From: Ancylostoma caninum
Lineage: Eukaryota > Nematoda > Chromadorea > Rhabditida > Ancylostomatidae
Direction: 5' to 3'
Assembly (NCBI GenBank): GCA_037903475.1
Contig: JBAJFG010000479.1
Coordinates: 726,001-790,000, forward strand
Length of the DNA stretch: 64,000 nucleotides
The notes beneath the pieces are model-generated. The model was not told the origin of the DNA. It saw only the letters and a program-made list of their open reading frames with translations, and made no database searches. Made by a program: the position numbers and the translations under genes. Positions 28,989-39,593 of this stretch are shown here, piece after piece. Numbering within the stretch: the stretch's first letter is position 1; each line of letters begins with the position of its first letter.

Positions 28989-31900
28989 TCATAAGTTGAG
29001 TCCACTAACTTGAGCTATCATCCCACTATCCGCAATCGCAGATTTTGCAGTGTCTGCGTCGACCTGAAAATAAGAAATAAAAAACAGCCCATAGCAAGGA
29101 ATAAAAATCAGGGGCAGTTGACAAAAACAAAACTAACCTTTAGTACCAGTTTTCCGCCAGGATATTCCATGATAAAAGATTGACTTTCAAGGATCTGCAT
29201 TGCAGCAGCAAAATCATCCCCTTCAAGTCTAGGCAGTTTAACAACATCACAGGCTCGAGAGTACGCATTTGTTAAAGAATTCACAGTCAAAACATTCTGA
29301 AAGAAATAGGTGAAGGATTGAAATGAGACATCGATAAAAACGTGAAAGTGGTAATGCAAAATGTTTGAGTGGATGTTTGAATCACCACTCATTAATGAGC
29401 ATGAGGCTCCGCAACAAATAAAAATAACAGAAACACTTTTGCAGTATGGTGCTGTCGTGAAGCCTCATTTGGTGTTATATCTTGATCAGTAACAGTGAGC
29501 GCTTCGTTGTTAGTATTTTATTCTTATTCAGTGAGCTTTCGGCGCTTAGCGCCTTCGTCAGACCTTAATACAATACACTACAATAACTACAATAACAGTC
29601 GCTTACATGAGAATGACAATGACAAACCGGTCGCTATACAGGGAGGGTGAAGAGTAAGAATACAGTACATATTGCGGCAAACAAGTTGCACAATGATAAG
29701 TACGATAAACAACTACAACACCCAGACCAGTGGAGCGGTCGTGGTCAAGCGATGAGTTTTAGTGCCTCAGTCAGCTCATCCCTACTATTAATCTCTGGAT
29801 GGTGCCGCTTTATAATATAACAAATAAGATAGAAACACTTTTATTAGGTGCGTGCAAAAGTTCCGGGGCAGTTGGTGGTAGCTCATCGTTTAAAGTCGTT
29901 TTGTTTCTTGCGGTTGCAATATCCTGCAAAACTTTTCATGGGTTTTGGTAGCTTTAAACATTTGCTACCTATACCACTTTTGGCTCGGATAGACGTCACA
30001 GCGTTGTTGTGTTTTAGGTTTAAAACCAATACTATGTGCGGTATACTAATTCGTCGAATTTTGCTTTATGAATTCAAATTCGGATGATCAGCAAAGAAGG
30101 GGACCCGTAGCATTAATAGTGTGTTTGCGTAGGAAATCTTCTCCAAAATGCCGATGACTGGTGGGCCCTTATTTATTCTAAGAGGAGATGAGAGCTTGGA
30201 AATAGCTGCGCAAGCTGATCAGCAATTTTACCTTCTCAAAGGCGTCCTGAAAGAGCAGGTTGTATCAGACCCAATACAAATTGAGAAGGACATCACGGGG
30301 AAATTAGTCAACCATTTCCCGTTACTTAAAGAAAATCGGTAAGAAGGGGAAGAATAGAAGATGAGTTTTGCGTGAGTTGCGCGACGGAACACCAATTTCT
30401 ACGCTGGCAGGTGTGCAAATATTCGATCTAAGGGTATCTTAACAACTCTTTTCTTGGAAGGATTGCTATTGTTGATAGGAAGCGGGTCATTTACGAAAAA
30501 AAAAAATAACGGGTCATACTAGGATCTAGGTTCCAGCAACCCAAATAAAAATAGCCAAACCATCTCTACAGTGTCAAGGAATTTGTTTGACCAACTATGG
30601 GCAGCAACTTGAGTCAACCGCAATGATTTTCTTTCCAATCTTATGCACAGCAATCTCCGAGTAGTAGGCTCTTTTGTCTAAAATAGTCATGGGAGAATAC
30701 TCAAATATAAGGCCAACACGGGCAAACTTACGTCATCCGCTGCTGTTGCGGTATAACGCACACTAGCGTGTTACAATGTTGGCCGTGTAAAAAATCGACT
30801 ACTCGGGCCTCGAAATTCTAAACTGCCCCGTATACTCGCTGGACCACTTTCCAACAGAGTGTCCTTCTCTCAAGCTCCTATGTCTTTAATTCCGCTGTAA
30901 AACTTTCAATGAAGAGGCCCTACTCAAAAACGACGTGTGCCGCTATTTCAAGTATTAACCTGTAAAGTTTTATGGTTCTGGGAAAATTTTTCCTGTGCTA
31001 TAGTGGCTACATTACGCAGATACCAACGCTTTTTGATTTGAATAAAAATGTTGATATTGAGCCAAGTTATGACGTTTTAAAAAATTAGGTGCAACTGCCC
31101 CGGAACTTTTGCACACACCTAATACTACGTTAGGCTTACGTGAGACCCTTTCGTTGCATATAGCACGAGAGTATTGATGGAAAGAATTTGAAGAAGAAGA
31201 AGAGACAAATAATAGAAGAACAATTTGTTCCATCTATCTGTGATAAATTCAACAAACCCCGACATTTCAGAAAAAGGCGGTTTTTCTAATAGATGGAATA
31301 CTGCTCGAGGTGTTCGACAGTAGCTAGACCAGGCAACGAGTACAATTTACTAAATGCCGCGCCTATTACCATTTTGGGCTTAGGTTCGAAAATCGGTTAA
31401 AAAAAGGCCTCAGTTTCAGTGAGCCGAAGAAGTGTATGTCCACTGGCGGGGCGGGAAATTCGTACAGGTTCACATACTACGAAGAAAAATTTCACTGAGT
31501 AAGGCGTTATATCTCTCCTTGTATTAGGTGTTGACATAAGTCCTTGCGCTTTTATTCGGATGCATTTTTCTCCATCAATTTACCACCTTTTAGGAACAAA
31601 TCATACACGATTCGAAAGCGCTATTCTTGCTCTACAAGAATGTAGTGAACAGTTTTCCTCAAAGAGATAGTTTGCTTAAGTTTTAGGCCTGCGAATTGGA
31701 GCAATGAGTCAATGAAAAACGGTGCAACCGACAGCCACCTATCCTGTCAATCAGTTGAAGCTCGAAAGGCCATCAAAACTGGCCAGATGACCTACAGTCC
31801 TGTAGATCAGGAGGGAAGGATCTCCGCGACGCTCAGAATCCTCCACGTCGTTCCACGTTGTTATCTCCAACAAGCAGATCATGGGTCGACATGTTCGAGA

Positions 31901-34900
31901 TGACTGAAGACAACGTTCGACCATGATACGCAGTTATGTTATAACATGTCGACCCACGACCTGCTTGCTGGAGATAACGATGTGGAACGACGTGGAGGAT
32001 CCTAAGCGTCGCGGAGATCCTTCCCTCCTGATCTACAGGACTGTATGTTGAGCATGAAGGAGACGTTTTGCTTGAAATGACGGTCATCAGCGATTTCCTA
32101 AGATCAAAGAAGACATATTTGGTCTCGACGACATCAACAACCACTTCGACCGAAGCTATTTCCAACGACAAGACCCGGGAATTGCTCCATCGTATGGTCT
32201 AGATGGACATAGTACTTCTTACTTTCCCTTCTTAAAGCCGTCAAATAACTGAAGTTATTCTGTTGAAAGAATCCAATCGCGAGGGTCTAGTCATCCTGCC
32301 CCATGGTGACATCAGATCCCAGTTTCCAAAAATCGTCAAACTGACGCTACAACAGTTCCACTGACGATGCTCTCACGTGTTTATATTCTACTGAGCTTAC
32401 ACGTTCAAACAGTATGGGATGCTTTCTGCTCCCTACCGGGTATAAGGAGGAAATCGAGGTTTTCCCCGAATTTGCGTTTTTCTTCTCAAGCCCAAAAATT
32501 GAGAAATTCAATAGCACTGTGAAATCGCTAGATGATAAGAAGGTAGAGGAAGAAATACGCTTTCGGATTGTATATTGCATATTAGAGAAAAATGGCAACT
32601 GGGCGGAGAAAATCGCAACTAAAAAAAGCGCAGGGACTTATATTAACACCTAATAATATTGTGCTGGCCAAACCTTTGCCTAATAGGATATCTTTTCGAG
32701 CTTGCGGTGAATCCAGTTTTCGGCTAGAAAATTTATGCGAATCAATGTGTACTGAAACTTGACCTTTCGCACTTCGTTTACTTCTGTGATTTAGGCTTTC
32801 TTCCTTACATAAGTTTCACTATACTGCTAAAATATACAGGAAATGATGATCATAATACTTTTTACTCCAAGGGAAAATCTCAAGTTTGAGCTGAGTTACG
32901 CACCTTGGAATGCGCACCTCCAAAACGGCCATTATTTATGGGACAACCTAATAGTACCTGAGCAAGAATTATACTAGCGTATGACAGTGTCGGGGTGGAA
33001 AGTGCAAGCAAACAATATTATGGTTCGTATTAGATCCTTGTAAAAACACATATTCACGACGAAGTGAAGAAAGAAGGGGTATATACGACGTGCAAGCATT
33101 GAAGGAGATGATAGAAAATACCGGAACTCAAAATAAGTTGGTCACTGGTTGAGGAAGTAAGTGAGGAAGAGAAATCTCGCAAGAGTTGAACTTCAATATT
33201 ACAAGACGCTTGTAGCCGAAATCAAGTGACAAGATGAACGGAGCCTACCTTTTTATTCGATGACATGGCTAGTGCAACAGCAAGAATAAGACGTGGTTGA
33301 AGTGGAAGACGTGCTCTTGCAAGCGGTGACGAGTAGACACCGTTAAGCACTCCCAAAACCTCTCTGCACCCCCTGGGAGTGGATGGTGCATTCAGATTCC
33401 TGAAAACACTCCAATGAAAATTATAGAATGCGGAGCAGCTGTCGATGTTACCCAACATCGGGTAAACTGTCAGCGTGAAGTGGTAATGTAATAATTGTAA
33501 AACAACTTGAACTCGCACGGAAAGGATAGACAACCTCAGATGGACAAATGCGCTAGCCAAGCTGCTATGTGAGATGCGCTACGGATTTCTCGATGGTGTA
33601 CGTGGTGGCCCTGACAAAAGTGTAGCCAAAACGTAAAAGCTTCCATACCTGGTGTGTTTAATGACGTGAAGTGCTGCTCGCAAATCACCACTCATTGCGG
33701 CAACTTTTCGTGAACACAGCTCCAGAGCCTTATCATCCATTGTATTATCCTATAAAAGGATGACTTTCTCTTTGACAACACTTTTGAACATTTGACAAGA
33801 AATAGGGCAGTCAGTGCAAACCAACCGATTCTGTGGACATTTTAACTTTCAGGATTTCAGCTATTGCCTCCTTTGAATATGGAGGAAAAACCAGTGTTTG
33901 TGGGGGATGAGTCAACTTCAACTTTGGCAATAATCTCTCCGTAAGATCTATAGAGTTAGCGATACCTAAAAAAAAAACTATCAGGTGCAATCTACCACCC
34001 ACAATTCAACAGAAATGTCTAGATCACATGAGAACGACTTCACAGCTTACCTATTACTATCAGGTTAGATGAAATTGTGTGCGGCCATTGAAAAGTAGTG
34101 TACAGAAACGAGTTTGTTTTAGAAGCCAGGTGATCTATTTCATCAAGAACAAGCACAAAATGCTTTCGTAGTCCTTTCAAAGTCGAACCTAGAGTTGCTA
34201 GTGATGGTCGCAGGGAACCCTAAATACGATAGATTATTTGGCATAAGAGTCACAGTAACTGGATGCAGGACGAAAACCTTCATGTTTTCTAAGATCGATT
34301 TGATCATTTCATTCTCGGAATGTATAGAAGCACAATTCAAAGCGGCGGCGAGGATCTGATTCCCGAAATGCTTCACAACTAGGCTCATCGTGGCACTTTT
34401 ACCTAAAAATCAAAGATGAGAAAACCTGTGGATGGGTGCGGCCGTTCATAACACTTTTTTTTCAAGAATGGCAATTATTGCACAGTAAAAATTCCCAACC
34501 CGTTCCTGGAGAACCACTTATGTATACAGAGAGTGGCTGATCATCAGCTATGGCCTTTTCGATCCACTCGCAAATTGTGGAAAATTCTCGCTCACGGCCA
34601 ATTAGGGGTTTCACATGACTTTCTAAATGATAGATCACATTAAAAAAACATTTTACGACTAAAGAAAAAAAAACAAAGCGAACAAAAGCTTACTGGAAGC
34701 ACGACAAGGCTTACTGCCTTGTGTCTTACGTTTCAATTTCGTCTCATTCTCTTGTATTCGACGGGGTGTAGTAGAAGTAGTTGCTGTGATCGAGGAGCTT
34801 CTCGAGGCAGTTCGCTGGAATTAATCATGCACTTTGTGCCTCGAATTTTTGTTCAATTCAATCATGCGTAATTCATCGTCATCATTTCGAAAAACTCTCA

Positions 34901-35306
34901 TATTGGAAAATCATGGAATCATAATGTCCACATTGACGGCTTTCAAATAGGCACACTGTAGTCACATTAGGAACGCGATTATTTTCACAGAGGCAGTCCT
35001 GAATTTCATCAGACAAACAATTCATAGAAGTCTCTTTCACCACAGACAGATTCCATTTACTGTTCAAATGAATAATGATCAACACCACACCATCGAAATT
35101 TTCAAGAGAAAATAATTTCAATATTTTTTTGTGAGCTCATACATACTCTAGGCTAAATCAGATAAGCGAATAAAGAATTAGCCTCACTGTAGAAACAAAT
35201 CCAAGAACATTTGCGGTTTCCGCGTCTTAGCAAACTAGAATCTCACCTGCTTTGGGGTAGATGAGTTGGCTTGTGATATAAGAAGACTACGCCTTGTTTG
35301 GACCAT
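28989..35306 (-). CDS. cdc-6: CDC6 replication-licensing AAA+ ATPase (complete, 400 aa)
   Basis: CDC6 binds ORC at origins and loads MCM2-7 with CDT1. Exons (minus): 35306-35247, 34814-34694, 34622-34500, 34402-34278, 34219-34051, 33965-33847, 33749-33649, 33399-33249, 29296-29138, 29063-28989; all phases agree, 401 codons with stop. Walker A YISGSPGTGKS is split between exons 3 and 4; Walker B is VLVLDEIDHL; sensor 1 VIGIANSIDLTERLLPKL; sensor 2 SGDLRAALHVIK. The C-terminal winged helix is LTVNSLTNAYSRAC...GGKLVLK. The N-terminal tail (about 70 residues, Ser/Thr/Arg-rich with TPKQ and TPRR, possible CDK sites) is shorter than in most CDC6 proteins. Intron 8 is 3.8 kb and transposon-filled; the others are ordinary. 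Confidence 0.95.
29480..29575 (-). mobile_element. Penelope-like terminal remnant in cdc-6 intron 8
   Basis: Minus strand shows a hammerhead-like core (29561-29537) followed by AATAAGAATAAAATACTAAC, the same arrangement (core, AATAAA, TACTAAC) as downstream of the other Penelope fragments. No coding part remains. Confidence 0.5.
29537..29561 (-). ncRNA. Hammerhead-ribozyme-like core in cdc-6 intron 8
   Basis: Minus strand CTGACGA, then AGGCGCTAAGCGCC forming a five-pair stem GGCGC/GCGCC with a UAA loop, then GAAA. Residue 7 of the core is free in hammerheads, so CUGACGA is allowed. Stem II is perfect. Stems I and III are not clear. Confidence 0.5.
29845..31122 (+). mobile_element. mariner element, bandit/Hsmar1-like, inactive (1.28 kb)
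   Basis: Inverted termini of about 30 bp: TTAGGTGCGTGCAAAAGTTC at the left, GAACTTTTGCACACACCTAA at the right, with TA at the borders. The plus strand shows remains of a mariner transposase N-terminus: LRRILLYEFKFG-like text near 30050, SVFA near 30120, GGDESLE-like text near 30185 and LVESDP-like text near 30260, interrupted by stops. Length and ends resemble the hookworm bandit element (about 1.28 kb). It lies in cdc-6 intron 8. Confidence 0.75.
31524..32653 (+). mobile_element. Second mariner family, copy 1, with nested MITE
   Basis: Termini TTAGGTGTTGACATAAGTCC and GGGACTTATATTAACACCTAA are inverted repeats continuing through TTGCGCTTTT / AAAAAGCGCA. The second copy is at 46536-47364. 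Interior is degenerate, with scattered open segments but no intact transposase. A 249-bp MITE sits inside (31795-32043). Confidence 0.75.
31795..32043 (+). mobile_element. Palindromic MITE nested in the mariner
   Basis: Arms of about 105 bp: CAGTCCTGTAGATCAGGAGG inward from the left and CCTCCTGATCTACAGGACTG at the right, including GGTCGACATGTT near the centre. TA on both sides. The homologous mariner at 46.8 kb lacks it, giving an approximate empty site. Confidence 0.85.
32654..33248. other. cdc-6 intron 8, proximal part
   Basis: No transposon ends or coding segment recognised. Confidence 0.4.
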
Positions 35307-35313
35307 CGCAGTT

Positions 35314-35321
35314 CCTACCTG
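35314..35321 (-). promoter_or_regulatory. Likely spliced-leader acceptor of cdc-6
   Basis: Minus strand reads TTTCGTTTCAG followed by GTAGGAACTGCGATG. TTTCAG is the nematode 3' splice consensus and no upstream coding exon is seen, so leader addition 12 bases before the start codon is likely. Confidence 0.55.
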
Positions 35322-35889
35322 AAACGAAATCTGGGAGTTTTTCTACCCACTTCTATGACATGAATAATCAAAGTGGTGAGCTCAAAAATCGGTGTATTTC
35401 AAAAGCCCGGCGAAGATCTGGAAGCTACAACACCTTCCGGAACACTTCGGTGCAAGATTATTTACGAGGAAGGAACAGAAAACAAGCATATGATATTTAC
35501 ATCCCTTGCCTTCTTCCCACTTCTATGACATGAATAATCAAAGTGGTGAGCTCAAAAATCCTTTGGATGATAGAAATTCTGACTTAGCGACCTTTAGTAG
35601 AACCTTGGCAATAGCCTATTACCACGTCTGTACGACTGTGACGTTGCCGCCAGCAAAACCATATCATTATGCGAGAACAAGCAGCCATTCATGTTGGTCG
35701 CCCCCACTGAATGTGATGACTCGACGATTAGGAACGAAAACCCTGACTCTTACAGCTAATTCCAGTGCAGAATGTGTCAGAGGTTAATTTTGGATAGATG
35801 TGTGGCCACACCAAATGGCCTGGCCAGACCTCGAAAACGTCACTGTGGATGCTTCGAACAACCTATAGGTTAGCCTTGTCAACTACAAC
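35322..35889. other. Upstream of cdc-6, with a 45-bp direct repeat
   Basis: Two identical 45-bp copies at 35346-35390 and 35516-35560 (starting CCCACTTCTATGACATGAAT) flank 125 bp. This is where cdc-6 promoter sequence would be expected; the gypsy element starts 584 bp before the start codon. No other gene seen. Confidence 0.5.
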
Positions 35890-36385
35890 TGTCCGCCCAC
35901 GATGTTGACCATCTTGATCAACCGGGGCGACCTCCCCTCAAGCGGTTGGCGCCCTGAGGCGGGAACACAAGAACGAGCGGGAAAAGGAAGCATATGTAAG
36001 AGAACCGTGGGCGAGCGAGAGAGCTCTTTTTCTTGGTTTTCCGAGATTCCAGTCCGCCTGTGTGGCACCTTCTTTTCGAGGCCTTAGTGGCCAAGTCTAG
36101 TGAGTCGACGCCTTAGTGGCTTTTCTATTGGTTTCCGCGTCTTCAGGAAATTCTTTTGCTTCACAACCTCATCCACGTCTCCACCGCCGCGTCTCCACGT
36201 TCATCCTTGCTTTTTCGTTTTGCAATCTATTGATATCCTTTGTGTCATTCCGTTTGTTTGAAATGAACTATTGTTCACTTTGTGTGTCTTCTTGTAGACT
36301 ACCGTTGCGACGGACTATTACTGGTTAACCTTATTTTCGTTTAATTACTTCGAACTCGGCGCCTAAGGAGCCTAGTGCTCTCACA
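35890..36385 (+). repeat. Gypsy 5' LTR (496 bp)
   Basis: Begins TGTCCGCCCACGATG and ends GTGCTCTCACA. By eye it differs from the 3' LTR at a single base (GGGGCGACC here, GGGGCAACC there). Confidence 0.9.
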
Positions 36386-36398
36386 TGGGGGCCGAACC
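36386..36398 (+). promoter_or_regulatory. Primer-binding site of the gypsy element
   Basis: TGGGGGCCGAACC directly abuts the 5' LTR and starts with TGG, as a tRNA primer-binding site should. Confidence 0.6.
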
Positions 36399-36770
36399 AA
36401 TTTAACCAGTAGTAGGCCGTTTCGGGGTGTTCTTGCGTCCGTGATTGCGCGCCCTAGGCTGTATTGATTATTGATCACCGCACGCATTTCAGTAGGGCTG
36501 TGCCTATTTATCATAGTGAGCCGTGCGTAGGGATTGACTTATTGATTATCTCGTCGATATCATTTTGTGAATCGTCTGGTGTTGCGTGACTTCGTGATTT
36601 GGAGTAGGCACCGTAAAGCATGGGTGTCAGTGCGAGATAACAGTGCCGGAAAGTAAGAGCCTGTCGTACAAGAAAGAAAACTGTGGAAGTGGGCACTGTT
36701 GTCAGGCACAGGTGTTCATTGCATTGCGGGTCCAACGTTGTTGATTGGGACACATCAACGTTGTTGCAGA

Positions 36771-39584
36771 ATGGATCGAGAGGTTCTTATGGAAACCAAC
36801 GACGAGAACTCCGCCCCAGATCAGGTGAGAAGTTCAAATGCCATACATGAAGTGAGTGAAGTGGCGTTCATAGAGTGTGTGAAGGGAATAACGGGGGCCC
36901 AACAAAAAGTAAGTGGGATTCTCAGTGAAAGCAGGGTGACGAGGCAGGTTAGAAATGAGATAGAGAATGAATTAAATCGGATGAGTAAGGAAGTAGAGAG
37001 AATTTTAGTTGAAGTTCAGAGTAGGCCGAAGGTGCCTGCTGGTCTGGTAGGGGTGATAGTGGAAATTCTATCTCAGAGAGGAATAGGTACCGAAGCTGAG
37101 TGGAGAGACTATGTACGGACTATGGAAAGGGATGGAGAGGTAATATCGGATTTGTGTGAGATGTTAAATACGGATACGTTGCAGCTGAAGGAGGCAGTGG
37201 CGGAATTGCAACAACAGGCACGAATGGGAGTTGGAAGGACCACGGGTCAGAATGAAGGTAGGACCCAAGCATTTCATATTTTGGAACCGAATAAGGTATT
37301 GGAAGCACAAATGGATCCATTACAGGGCAGCAGCCACTTTTCGATTGGAAGGACATTGCAAGAGGACTTGAGGGCGTGTTTGAGGCCGACGCCAGCAACG
37401 TCGCGCGTTCGGGAGGATGCAGGTACGGACGTTAGCTATCAGATTGCGACTTACCTAAGATCCCTGGCATGTTCCGACCCGGGGGTTTTCAAAGGGGGTA
37501 AGAATGAAAACTTCAACGAATTCGTACGACGGTTCAAACGCAAGTACGAGGATGTGATAACGTGTGAGGCTACTCTCATTGACGTAATGGGGGACGACCA
37601 TTTAGGAGGGAGAGCTAAAAACATTTTCGCAACGTTACCAAGGTTCATAAAGGAGCAGGGTTTCGAGGCAGTGACAGCGGAAATGGCCAAGTTGTTGTCA
37701 TCTGACACAGTGGCCGGCAGGATGAGAGCGCTAACTGAGCTAAGGAACCTGCGGCTTCGGCCAAACCAAGACGTGGCCGATTTTTGCACAGTCCTGGAGA
37801 AGCTGGGAAGACAGGCGAACCCAGGGTGCACAATCGGGGACCGGTCCATGGAGTATGCTCAGATACTCCTGGACAACCTGAGTCACTGGCCGGAGCATTT
37901 CCAGCTATTGGGAGCGCTCCATAAGGTGGAACCCAACAGAGCATATGAGGAGATTAAGGAACTGGCGCTTAGCACTGAACAGTCAAAACTGATGTTTGGT
38001 GAGCAAAGGAAGCTAGTAGTGCCAACATGGAAGCGGAGAGCTTCACACTATTTTGAGCAAGGAAGATTTGATAGGACGGAGGAACAGCCAAGAAGGTATG
38101 CGGGGGATCCGGCTAGAGTGGAAACACCTAGGCAAGTGGTGCAGCCACATCACAATAGAGCTAGAGGAATGGTAAACGATTCGCAAAGGATGAATAGCTC
38201 GGCTCAAGCACAGGTGAGGGATGCTACCAATGGTGCGCGAGGTGGTGATAACAGGAAGTGTTACAACTGCGCTAAATATGGGCACATTGGGAGGGACTGC
38301 CCGAAGCGAGCTACACGGGTGAACCAAATTGAGTGTGATCAATCAGAACCCACGGATTCGACAACCTTGTCTACAATTATAAGACAGGTACGCTCATTAG
38401 GACTTGTAGTAAGAGACAAGACCCACGATGACCTCGTCGGGGATCGAATGGTTGTGCCTCTCAGAACTCTGGGAGAAGAGCTCCCAGTTCTCATCGATAC
38501 GGGATCAATGATAAGTATAGTCCCGATTGAAGTACTGGCGAGGGCGCAAGATAGGGGAGTTGATGTGGATGCGTTGAAGTTGGTGGACAGGTCTGTTCTT
38601 AAGCCCGTCTTCGATGCGTCTAATAACGAAATGAAATTCTTGGGTGCTGTGTATTTACAAATTGAGTTGGAGGGAGGTAATAGAAGCACTGTGGCATTTT
38701 ATATCTCACCTGGCAGAGAGAATGAACTGCTTATTGGAACAAACGCATTAGGAAGCTTAGGAGTGAGCGTTACTATTGCGAAGAGAGGAAATTGCAGCAG
38801 TGACCCATTCTCCCCGGAAGAGCAGAATAGAGGGGTTGTTGCAGTCGTAAGCAGAACAATCATACCGCCCCATGAATCAGCTATAGTGGAAGTTGAGTGT
38901 AAGGGTGAGACGGAGAACGAGGTAGATCGGGTCATTTGGCCTGGGAAAGTAGGAATGGCGTCTGGAGTCTTCAAAGTGCTGCGTCAGCAAACCCGTGTGC
39001 CGGTATTCAACCACAGTGATGAACCAGTGGTGTTGAAGCGAGGCGAGAATGTGGGGCACTGGGGAACCGATAAGTGGCATGAGAGTTGGAAGGAAATTGA
39101 TCAACTGAGATGGGACAGTGAGGAAGTAACGATGACGGATAAAGGAAGGAGGGAGAAATTGCGTGAACTTATCGCTAAGAATTCAGAGTCGGGTACACTA
39201 GATAGTGAGATTTACAAGCTGCTCGATCAATACCCAGGGTCGTTTGCGGTATCCGATAAGGAACTAACCCAAACAGATTTGGTAAAAATGACAATTGATA
39301 CGGGAGATAGTGCTCCAATAAAGCTAAAAACCAGGCCAGTACCGTTAGGAGTTAGGCAGAAGTTGAAGGAATTGCTTCTAGATTTGTTGAACAGGAACAT
39401 TATCGAGAAAAGTAATTCTGACTGGGCTTTTCCCATTGTGTTGGCTGAGAAAAAGGATGGTTCGATACGACTTTGTGTAGATTATCGCGAGTTGAACAAA
39501 AGAATTAAATTGGATGCGTACCCGCTACCGAGCATAGAAGCGGTTCTGCAGAGCTTGGGGAGAAAACGATTTTTTCCACATTAG
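36771..39584 (+). pseudogene. Gypsy gag-protease-RT N-terminus
   Basis: Frame opens before the chosen ATG at 36771 (MDREVLMETNDENS); this start follows the long leader. Gag has a helical N-terminus and a capsid-like core near residues 240-420 (FNEFVRRFKRKYED), then a single CCHC zinc knuckle CYNCAKYGHIGRDC near residue 505. The protease has VLIDTGSMISIVPIEVL; the RT start has SDWAFPIVLAEKKDGSIRLC and DYRELNKRIKLDAYPLPS. It ends in the RT fingers after RKRFF, where a base appears lost from a T run, and the adjacent RT palm segment is deleted. Confidence 0.88.
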
Positions 39585-39593
39585 ATCTATGCA

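Noticed and set aside
27014..35306. cdc-6 and nip-7 as a nematode operon
   Set aside because: Same strand, but they are 1.04 kb apart, and each has its own leader-acceptor-like site; operon spacing is usually near 100 bp.
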